Shown one piece after another: positions 35,801-47,800 of a DNA stretch of 64,000 nucleotides. Every line of letters starts with the position of its first letter. The first letter of the stretch is position 1. The DNA comes from Ophiura sarsii (lineage: Eukaryota > Echinodermata > Ophiuroidea > Amphilepidida > Ophiuridae), in assembly GCA_035610835.1 (NCBI GenBank), contig CM069452.1, forward strand, positions 4,802,171 to 4,866,170, read 5' to 3'. The translations under genes were made by a program, and so were the position numbers. Below the pieces are notes generated by a model. It worked only from the letters and a program-made list of their open reading frames with translations. It did not search any database and was not told where the DNA came from.

Positions 35801-38800
35801 CGCTTTGCGCGCATTTTTAAACAAACGTTTTTCCTTGCCCAAAACAATTTCACGAAACACCCTTAATTTTTTTGGCCCCATTTTAAATTGCCATTTTTCT
35901 TTCAAAATAGACAAGAAATGGCCTTGATGCAGCGGAAATTCAAAATTTGTCGGGGCCCAGTAATCATAAAATGTTCATTTTCATTAATATTATTGAAAAA
36001 AAATATGTATTTAAGTCCCCCCTTAAGGCCATCCGTATCTTACCACTGGTCTTTGTTTCCTGCTTGACAGTGTCATCATCATCTGTAGCTGAGACAGTTG
36101 CATCTGAAGACTCCGATGACACCTGTTGCCTCATCGTCTCATTTTGTTGTCCATCTCCCGTTTGATCATCTTCTTTATTTCCTTCCTCCTCCTTCTTCTC
36201 TTTATGCACACTGGTATCATCGCCACTAGTAGCGGAAATATTGGTGGAAGTATTATCAAGCGGTGATTCCTTAGTCCTCTCATTGGTGGCTGCTACTACT
36301 ACCGCTCCATCTAATCCTCCTGGAACGAGGTTAGCAGTGTCACCTTGACTACTTGTCGAGTCCGATGATGATACTTGCTCACTATCTGCTCCTGTCGTGG
36401 ACACAGAGATAGTACTTTCTGTCCTGTTATCGCCATCTGCAGTAACACCATCCTCCATTTTCGTTCCCAACAATTCGCCATCTGCTTTTGAAACGCCCTG
36501 TTCTTGATTCGAATCATTTGCATCTTTTCCCTCAGTTTGAACAAGACTTTTACTGTCATTCCCCTCCGCCTCTGGCGTGAAATCAGTGTCCATTGCTGTG
36601 ACAGTATCCGCAGCAGCAGCAACGGTGCTTGGAGCTGATGAGGTAGACGGGACATGATGATTGACATCATCATCGGCCTTTTCAGTTAAATGATTACCAG
36701 TACCGTTGCTGTCCGCCGAGGGAGATATACCATTCACCATGGCAGTGCGTGATACACTTTGCATATTATGGGAAGCACTCGTAATCCTCTGACCGCCTGA
36801 TGTCACTGTGCTTACAACTTGTACATTCTGTTGTGCGGTAAAGAAAGGAGGATTAATTGGGAGAGAAAAGAAAAAGAATGTTATACTTTCACAATAATAT
36901 GAAATGTACATGTCAATATACGTATTTGTCCAACCGAATCTGTGGTGGCTATTTGAATGTGATGAAATACCACGCGCAAAACAGCCAACATTCTGATAAC
37001 TTTTAAGACCTCTTTATATTGAAAATCACGCATAGTTTCAACAACTTTTCAGTAACCAGCTCTTTTTGTTTTGTTTCATCTAATATTTTATAATATTGAA
37101 TCCATTCCAACTGAAGTACATAAGGCTATATTAAAAAAATCTTTTGTCGCATTTAAAATGATGTGATCAATAAAAATCTGAAAAATCTGTGAAATTTTGT
37201 AATTTAAAAAAATAAAATAAAAATTAAATTAAATTAAAAAAAACCCTTTTTCTTTCTTCTAACGCGCATCAATTAACTAACACGTGTGGGAGCTTTGAGA
37301 CAAATGATTTTTTTAATATAGCCTAATATGATGATACTGTCTAATTTGATAAGAATAAGGGCCCTCTTTAAGTATGATTCTATTCGAGTGAAAAGGTGGT
37401 TATTGATGGTAACTTGGTGGTGATGGCCAGAATAGAAACACTCGGTAACCACCTTTTTCACCACCTCTATCGCCGCTAAAATAACATTTCTAGGTTATTG
37501 GTGGCGATCTTAAAAAGACACAGACAGCGATTTTTGGTGGTGATGACATTACAAAAAACGTTCATTTCCTGTTTTTTAAAACAGGAAGTGCTTTCCAATG
37601 TTCACAATTTGTACACAAATCAAAATGGAGGGCAACACTTTCCCACGATATTTGCTGATAGAATGGAAGCAATTGGATTTATAACAGTTCCCGTATGAAT
37701 GCAAAGATGTATCTGATTATCCCACAAGTTACATGTAGATAGATGTTACATTAATCAAATTAGCTTTGAAGTATGATACCGGTACTTTTAAAAAATGTGT
37801 TGAAAAAGTCCTAGCTTCCAATAGTTTTTTAATTATAGGGTGATGAATTCTGCATCCCGGAAGTCCAATATTTATATTACCATTGGATTATAAACAGATT
37901 TTCCTTGAATTCCTGAATGTTCGTAAAAGTAAGAGGGTGGGATTATAATCAAGCATGGGCCTATACTCAGACCAGAACAGTAATAACAAATCAAGAGAAT
38001 TGAGCAAATATACGAACAACAATGCAATAAATACCTTTTCAATGCCTCTCATGAATTTGTCACTTCTTTGGTAGTACCTCCTTGGTTCTGTAAGTAACTC
38101 ACACAGTCTCTGAATGGTAAATGGAGCGCTACAATAAAACAAACATCAAATAAACTGTAAAACACTTTTGAAAATTTACTGCTATTTTAGCGGGCATTTA
38201 ATTTCACGAATCTGGAAATGTTACTGTTACTTTCATTCATTCATTCATTCATTTTATTATTTCCATCATAAAAACAATCCATTTAAAAAACATTAAAATA
38301 CAAAAACGATGGAGGAGATGCAACAAAAGGCAAAGTCTGGGGAGGTGTTGCACCACCTTTACAAGGAAAATATGCATAATCAAAACATAAAAGCATAATT
38401 GTAAGTTTTTGCGGGTATTTAATTTTATTAATCAACATGATCCCTCAGTATATTTATTAAGACTGGAACTGGACAGGGGTCAAATTGTTTTTTATAATAA
38501 TTACACTTGGACATTTCTATCAAAAGTTATGAAATGTTAATATTTCATACGGGTATTAGTTTTACCATATGTGACCTGGCACCACAAAATGAGAGTAAAG
38601 TAGCAACAATCATTTTCAGAAAGTAGATGTTCTCAGCTTTAAAATGACACCAAAGTTGTTTAATAGGTCATTACAAAGTGAAATTATGATAAATTGAAGT
38701 TAATCACCGCTGAATTATTGAATTGGAGAAAGAGGCCATTTAAAAGTCAGTGAAGCTTATCAGGTGTATGTAAAGTGTGTGCACACACAAAGGGTGTACT

Positions 38801-41800
38801 ACAAAAATGCATAATGTCCTAGCAACCAATATGATACACTTATTGGATTAACTTTTAAGACCATACCAAATTTGCCCTAGGGGATACTACTTTAAACCCA
38901 GGGAAATGACGATGTAAACAAGGTAATTTCGAGACATTTGTTCTCTCTTTGCATTCATTTCTTGAGATTTAAGAATAAAATGCCATCTCTAAAATCACTT
39001 AAAAAACATACTTAGACCCAAAATATTTCTTAATACTTCGGAATGTGATACATAATAGTAAGTCTTTCCGAAAATAAAAATATCTCATTTTCGACCTCCC
39101 CTTGTCAGATTGACTATTTCAGGCCATAAACTCAAAATCAGCCCCAGCGACTTTACGTTCATTTTGTGGTGCTAAGGTTACATCAAAACTGATTTTTCAG
39201 AAACATTTACCAAATTTCAAGGTCTATTTAAAGAATTAATGATCAAATACTTGGCATGTTTGTACTTATTTTAATGAATTTCTCATGTTGATTCAAAATA
39301 TGGTCATGAAATTTAATAACCATGACATCTTTGAAATATTTTGTGAAATTTTGGAACTGTCGTCTGCAAACGACTGCCGTGTTGAAAAGGGTTCAAATAA
39401 TGCTATCTTTTGTTCACAATTCCAGGTACTATTTTGGCCTTTTTGTCATTTTTCACCTTTGCCCAGTTCTGTGTTATTCTGTTGATAGAACACGTCACAT
39501 ATATTGTATTAATTTGTATTACATTACATGTCCCTATTGCCCCCTCATTGTAATTTTGATCATGCCCTTTCTATGAGGATAAATACAATTTCTATATTGT
39601 ATAGGTTATACATGTAGGTAGCCAGTTAAAGGTTATTGTAATGTATATTGTTTCCTAAAATAAAAGCATGGCATTAAAGGTAGATGACCCGATTTTCAAC
39701 TTGATGTTTTCTATTTTACATGAAAGGTCATCCTTAAAATTGTTGCATTCCAAAGTTTGGTGTATCCTTGGTGTAATTCATTTATGAGTTAGACTGGTGT
39801 TAAGCCTCTATTACTGAATAAAGCTGGCTAATCCTTTAATCCTTTAACACGGTTTAACACAGATTTTGTGCTAGGCTAATTCCGTGCAGAATTACATGAA
39901 GGATAAACCCAAAGTTTGAGTTGCATAACTCCAATGGTTCTATTTTTAGAAGCGCAAGGTCAAAAGACATGTGCCCATTGAGTAGTACACAGACTGGTTG
40001 GTGGTTAACCACCTTTGGCAGTAATTCACCACATTTTAGCCTATAATTTCCAAATGAAACATTTCTGGCCCCTAATATTTTACAGACGAGAAGAATATGG
40101 GGATTCGATCTTCTGATACCAAAATATCTTGATGTGAAAAAAAAAATGATAGCCCCAAAAAAGTGATCGGGTCATATACCTTTAATGCACAGCGAAGGGA
40201 TTTTTTGTTTTTTTCTTTTCATCAACTCTGTATCTCTTACTGTGTAAATGCATTAATAGTTTGCAGTAGTCTCTCTCACATATCCTTGAATTCAATATTC
40301 TCAACATTGGACAGAATCTCAATGGTGGGTTTGCTATCCACATATTCCTTGATGACACTTTCGAGATTTTTCAGAAACATTTACCAACTTTCAAGGTCTA
40401 TCTTAAGAACTTTTAAGCATTTTTCAGGGTGATTTCAAATATGGTCCTGAAATTTAATTACTATGACATATTTGAAACATTTTTATGAATTTCTTTTGGA
40501 ACTGTCGTCTGCAAACGACTCTTGTCTATAGATTTCTTACTGTGTAAATGCATTGATAGTTTGCAGTAGTCTCTCTCGCATATCCTTTAATTCAATATTC
40601 TCCACGTTAGACAGAATCTCAATGGATTCATTGGGGTTGCTCTCCACATATTCCTGGATGACGCTCTCGAGCTTGATCACCACCAGAGGCTTCAACTGGT
40701 GCCATGGAAATCTGTGGAGAAAACCAAAATGACATAAAATAATAATATGAAATCCATCTTTTGTTCTCAACACAAGGTAATATTTACCTGGAATTTTCAG
40801 GTGTTGCTATACCTTTCATAAGCAGACTCATGACTGGAACTGACGGACTTGACCTTTCGGAAATGTGACACCAGAATCGGGTCATAGACACTCGGGCAAT
40901 CGGTATCGGTCTATGACCCGATTCTGACATCACATTTTTCGAAAGGTCAAGTCCGCCAGTTTGAGTCATTAGTCTGCTTAGGCCAAAAAAATAATATGTT
41001 TGGTTGCCCTTCAGAGAGAAAAAAATTGTGGGTCGGTCGATAGGTAGGTGTTTTTTCTTCTTCCCTAGATCTGGTATCTAGACAAAAAGTGCAATTTATA
41101 CATGGAATGTATAAACGCAATATTTTTGACTTACATTTGATAAATTGGACTTCAAAACATTTCAAAGAATTTATTTCTACATCTTTGGGACAAAATGTAT
41201 CTAAAATTATGAAATTTTCGGAGTTAAAAAATATTTTAAAAAAACAAACAAAAAACTATTTAGGTGCCATGACAATTCTGCAGGCAAGAGTCATTAACAC
41301 ATTGTACATGGATTAGCAAATTTCACTACTTAGATTTTTTTCTCTACCAAAATGGGCTAACCTACTCTCACTTCATCTGCCTTTGTAGCTAAAAGTGACA
41401 GTACAGGGTTTTCCACCAAGGAAAAATAGAAAAATGTAGTTTTATGATTATCTGGATGACCAATTTCAAAGCAATTATCAATGTCGAGTTGGTCCACTGA
41501 AAAATCCTGGACAGCTAAATGATCTTAGCAGCCTTAAAGGTAGATGTTCTGATTGCTGGCTCGATTTTCAACTTGATGTTCTCTATTTTACATGAAAGGT
41601 CATCCTTAAAATTGTCCTATTCCAAAGTTTGAGTTGCATAACTCCAATGGTTCTTATTTTAGAAGCACAAGGTCACAAAAAATGTGCCCATTGAGCAGTA
41701 CACAAACTGGTGGGTGGTTAACCACGTTTGGCAGTAAGTAATTCACCATATTTTAGCCTATAATTTCTCAATGGAACATTTCTAGCCCCTGATATTTTAC

Positions 41801-44800
41801 AGACATAATGAGAAAATATGGGGATTCTTCTGATATCAAAATATATTGATGTGAAAAAACAATCATAGCCCCCAAAAGCGATCGGAACATACAGGGTGTC
41901 TCAAAAAAACCCGTGCACATGTTTACCCAGCTTATTGACCGTGAACTTATAGAATTTGGTGTAACAATTGTATACATATTGATAGCCATAACGGTTAGCT
42001 TTCATATTCCGTTTATTTCATCTGATTTGGTTTTGTCAATCTTGAGATATGACCAATTAACTAAAGCTACCTAAAGTCGACGTTGTGCCACTTTACAGTT
42101 TGCAATGAATAGAAAGGGTTACTCTGGAGAGGGGGGTTGTTACCGCCGGAGTTACCACCCTCTAAAAAAATCCAATCCGAAATGCAGAGTATGCTTATTT
42201 GGGTACCATGTTATAGCTAGAGGCTCCCTCTATCCATACATACTAAAACAAGTACAAACATTCCACGCATGACGTCACCAAACATGGCCGACCTAAAAAT
42301 CCCGCCGTATTCGCTGGACAGTGAAATATCATAGAAATCTTCGCTAAAAAAGTTCTAAATATCGGAATTTCACCCGTTTTTTGCTTATAAGTGATGAAAA
42401 TGGTGTTTCTAACATAGGCCCATGCTAAAATATTTCAGGAACACACAATAAAAATATTTTTCAAAATGGCGATTTAAAAAAAATTGTAAGGTGGCAACCA
42501 CCCCCCTACTATCGGACTTTGACGGCTTACCCTACCCCCGGGTAAGGTGGCAGCCTCAATTTGTTTTCGTCAAAATGAGCGCAGGGGATGTAAAAGCGAT
42601 CACCTAGACGCCCATGGTCACTGTTTTTTTTGCGTTCTAGTGTAATCGGCGATCACCCTCCCTTAAGAGGACGAGGATTTTAATGCTTATCTTAAGCATT
42701 CTTTCCGTAAAAGTGGCACAACTTCGATTTTAGGTAGCTTTAGTTAATTGAACATATCTCAGGATTGACAAAACCAAATTAGATGAAAAAAACGGCAAAT
42801 GAAAGCTAACCGTTATGGCTATCAAAATGTATACAATTGTTACACCAAATTCTATAAGTTCACGGTCAATAAGCTGGGTAAAGATGTGCACAGGTTTTTT
42901 TGAGACACCCTGTACACCTTTAACTCTGCACACAACATAAATGATAGACATCCATGATTTCTTGTTACATTTGAGCCCATTCATTGAAGGCTCCCTGAGA
43001 GCTACCGGCCGATTGGTCAGAAATATGGATACATCATTTATTGCACCAATGAGAGACATTGTTAGAATAATTGTATCCCTGATAAAGATGGGAGTGAAAC
43101 ATTTTACAAGCTGCATTTGAATTGGCTATTCATTTGAGTACATCTTGTAATAAACCAATCAGAACCACTGTAAGATAGACAGGTAGACCCCAGGGGGTTA
43201 ACGAGGGGAAGTGAATGGTACCAATTCTGCAAAATTGTGGCAAAAAATGGTGCGATAGTTATTAAATCAAAGTGTGTGGGTGGGTGTCATTGCTTAGATA
43301 AGATGAGGCAAGTTACAACATGTAGCAACAAGTTGTTCAGTCGCCCTCGCATCCATCAAAATATCGGCTGAACTATTATTGGATTCCTTTCATTCTCAAG
43401 TGAAAGTATGTGGGAAGGTATACTATCAAATATCATGCATGGTTGAATAAATTCTGGATCCCTAAAACTTTTCTGGCTTTGTTTATAAAAAAAATACTTT
43501 CATTTTTTATTAAATATAATTTTAATACAACTTGACTCACATAGGCTCTCCATTCTGTGCAATCCGACAGAGAAGCTGTTCCAACTCTTCTGGAATATCG
43601 TTGGATTGTTTATTGCGTTGCAAATCTGAAGAAACAAAAATGCGATAAAAAGGGGCAGGATACAACACATTAGTACTATTATGTCACAACATAAAGAGTT
43701 AATAATAATATATAGACTCGGACAAACTGGCGAGAATTAAATTAACAAAGACCTTAAAAATACACAGCCTCGAACCCGGTCCCTCTCGCTATCGCGGCGA
43801 TTGGTTACTCCACTAGGCTACAGGGACTGTGCTTACATGGATACCAGACGAACGAGCTATTTTGTATACAAAGTCTTTATTGAAAGCCTCTAGCAGCCGA
43901 AATAAAGGGTTATCGGATTAGCTGTTCCATGCACGGTATTGGCGCAAGAAACATAAATAACGCATAGCTCAAGGATGCATTGATACCGTAATTCCAACTA
44001 CACGATTGGCCTTATTGATGACTGCTCCAACATGGTTGGTAAATGACAGTGATCTGTTCTTCATCTAACTTTCCTAGCTGGTCTCCTCTCATTTCCTTCC
44101 TTCATTGTATGATCAAATAGATCTATGGGCTTGCCATAATGCATAACTCCACATTTCTTGACATTGAACTTGAGTTGCCACTGGTTTGACCATTCCCCTC
44201 ATTTGTCTAGGCCATCTTGCAGTTTGGAACAATCCTCTTCGCTGTGTACTTAAAGTGTAAAAACCTTGGTGTTGTCTGCAAACATCATAACCATGCTGGA
44301 GATGAGGTTTGGTAGGTCATTGATGAAGATGATGAACACTATTGGTCCTAGAACACTTCCCTGTGGAATTCCACTCTTTACTCGTTTCCATGTTGATTTC
44401 TGACCGTTCACTGATACACTCTGATTTCATCCAAGGAGAAAGCTTTCAATCCACTTTAGTAGGTTGCCATCTATCGAGGTAAACAACATCGATACCGTCA
44501 CCATCCTCAAACATCTTTGTCCATATATCCATGATTGCTAGGAGCTGCGTAACACAAGACCGCCCTGGTCGAAAATCATGTTGCTCGTCACTAATGATGT
44601 CATTATCCTTCATGAAATTCATTGTTTGGTCACGGACTATAGACTCCAATCACTCCATCATCTTGCACACAACTGAGGTCTACTAACTGGTCTGTAGTTA
44701 ACAACATCTGATGGGCTCTCTTTTTTGAATATGGCTGTAACCTCCGCTATCTTGCACTGGTCTGGTACGACACCTTCCTCCATTGATTTCCTAAATATTG

Positions 44801-47800
44801 CTGTTAATGGCTCGGCAACTTCCTCACAGGTTTCTCTCAGTACTCTGGGATGTAGGCCATCCGGTCCAGGAGACTTTGTTGGTTTGAGTTTCCTTATCAC
44901 TTTCTTCACATCATCCACTTCTATCTTAATGTTAGAAACGTTGTCATCACCATTGTGCATTTTATCTGGGGTAGGAATATGACTCACATCTTCATCTGTA
45001 AAAAACGCTAATTTGTTTTCTGTACAGGATTCATACATTTTTTTTACTTGCATAATTCCATGACTTTTACAAGAATTATTCAATGACTTCAGACTTTCCA
45101 TGACTTTTCCATTTCCTGCCCTCTGGTTGAGGGGAAACGGGTATGAAATAATCAAAGCCAATGATCCAGTGCATACTTTTGTTCTGCGTATTTTGACACC
45201 TCGATTGTTGAGATACGATGTTGCGGAGCGGAGTTATTGCCATTTCAATGGTCGTAGGTCCAGTTTCAAAAGTGACAATCATCCCTATAGACAATAGTGA
45301 AACGGCAGCTCATTTTCATGTTTTTAATAAGCTTATTTACCCATCAAGTGTCATGCAAAACATGTCATGAGATCGTTTCGCGAGAATATTTCGTGAATTG
45401 ATTCCATAGTTTCAGGAATGTGTTTAGTAATTATTGTGTACATGTCTTTCAAATTCCATACCTTTTGGCTGTATATTTTAAGAAATACCGATGCTATGAG
45501 CAGTGATTGGGCAATGTTGATTTTGGAATCGCCGCGAGTTGTGATTCTTTTTATACGGTAAGAAATGCTTTCCTAGGTCGAAAATATTAGTCGCGGCTCT
45601 TTTACATTTCACGTTCGTTTTTATATGAGAAGATGCATAAATGTCTCCTGATTCCAAATATGTTCTTAGTTAAATTTCTTCTGACATTTAGAATTAGTGT
45701 AATTGTAGTTCCGTGAAAAATCCTTAATTTGGTAGTATTTTCTTGGCTAGAGTGTTTCCAACCTCTGAGTGACAGATGGTGCGTGTGCCGTGTTGAGCGC
45801 GTTGTAGCGCTTAGAAACTAGCCAACCACATGTGTGGGAATTTTCGCGTCCAAGTTATTTCGCGGAAGCTTTCTTTAGAATAATTGTGCATCCAAAATGC
45901 AGGAATAAAAGGGGCTGCATTTCGGGATTTCAATCAGATGGGGCGAGAGAGTTCGCAGTTCATACCCTCAAACACTGGAGGAGCGAGATATCTAAACCCA
46001 CTTCAGATCATCTGATCTGAAACAGATTACTTTCTGAACTAATAAAGTGTAGTCAGTACCGAATCTGAAATATGACGATGACGTCATTACTGAAGGACCT
46101 TACAAGGGAAGACTGTCCCTTGTTAGGGAACTTTGACATGTTTATTCATGAACGGGGCGGGGCGTTATGCCGGGAATTAGCATAGCCCTCGTACCAGAAA
46201 TTAAAAAGAGGTTAAATGTTGTTGTAAATATTATTCCATAATTATTAGGCCTTCAATTTATAATCAGTGATTTTATACTCTTTCTAATACAAAAACAAAC
46301 ATAGTTTAACTTGTTCAGAGAGATTGGTGCGTGGAAATTGAGATCGTAACCAAGGACTTGTTTATATCCATTTGAGAATTTATGAACAGCTGATCGCTCA
46401 AAACAAGCTCTCGTAAATGTAAACATACAGGGTGACGCGTAAAGTAATGTTTACCTGTACAGGGTGGTTAGAAAATGTACCTTTACGGTATTTAGAACTA
46501 ATGAAAATCTTATACTGATTTAGTAACGTTTTGAATATGGAATTATGATTTTGTATATAATGTTATGTACATAATGATCGAATTGGAGCTGAAGAAAACA
46601 GCTAATTATAATACTTCTAAAGGTATAATTTGTAATGACTCATTACTCGTCTCAAACTACTTCAGATACATAATCTACTTATATAACTCTATATAACCTG
46701 GTTCACTACCTCAACGTAAACCATCACTCAAATAATATTAGAATTACTTGGTGAATGAAATCGCTGGTAGATGTGAAATGAATGTTTAGAGGCAGGTCTC
46801 TTAGGAGACATTCAGTCTTCCCCTCAGCTGACTGATGTCTCGGAGACATTATAGTCTTCCCCTCAGGAGACATTCGTTCTCAATCGCTCAGATAAGGAAG
46901 CTGAAATTCCTTATACTCTTGATTTGATCCATGAGATCCTAACTAAAGTCCAAATAATGATGCCCCATCGACTGTCCTAACTGAATCCAAGGCAGGAAAG
47001 GTAAGACTGACACGCTACCACATTTGTAGTCTTACAGGAGATTCTTTACTTATATTATTACAGAGGCAAGCTCAGTTCCGTTACAATAGATAGATGCAAA
47101 TGCAAGTTTGCATTTTTTGTTTTGAATGATCAGGTTTTATGCTTTACACACACACGTGTACAAAAATGCAACATACACTCAGAAAATGAAGATAATGTGT
47201 TCCTTTCACAACACAGATTTATTGTTTTCATTCAACTTCAACTTTGCCATGACTTTATCTTTGTCTTCAGTACTTTGTGTGTCCACTATCATTGTCCACA
47301 GCGTGTGTAAAGCATAAACCTGATCATCATGATTATTGATAACAGTAATGCAAACCTGCTTCTATAGGGACGATTGTCACTTTTGAAACTGCACCTACGT
47401 CCATTGAAATGACAATAACTCCGCTCCGCAACATCATATCTCAACAATCAAGGTGTCAAAATACACAGAATAAAATTATCCACTGGTCATTGGCTTTGAT
47501 TAATGTATACCCTTTCGGAACGTTAATTATTGGATCATTTGTAAGGTGTTTCGATACTTTTTGTGAGGAGTTTAGTTATATTCCAAAGTTTGAGTTGCAT
47601 AACTCTTAATAACTCTTAAAGGTAGATGTTCAACATTCAAGTTTTCTATTTGACATGAAAGGTCATCCTTAAAATTGTCACATTCCAAAGTTTGAGTTGC
47701 ATAATTCCAATGGTTCTATTTTTAGAAGCACAAGATCACAAGATATTTGCCCATTGAGTAGCACACAGACTGTTTGGTGGTTAACCACTTTTGGCAGTAA

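Larger units (their letters stand above)
39190..40520. repeat. Tandem segmental duplication around PPP4R2 exon 3
   Basis: Block A (39190-39373, TTTTTCAGAAACATTTACCA ... GTCGTCTGCAAACGACT) recurs as A' (40363-40520). Exon 3's 3' part recurs as 40237-40362. The ancestral unit was A plus the 3' half of exon 3, duplicated head to tail. The left copy was later split by about 860 bp, including the MITE at 39674-40185. Confidence 0.85.

Noticed and set aside
36311..36673. 120-residue minus-strand frame inside PPP4R2 exon 5
   Set aside because: Alternative frame of the exon. The conserved NVQVVS start and phase-1 donor fit only the other frame.
40237..40362. Mutually exclusive alternative exon 3 of PPP4R2
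   Set aside because: It has an in-frame stop and no acceptor or 5' part, so it cannot replace exon 3.
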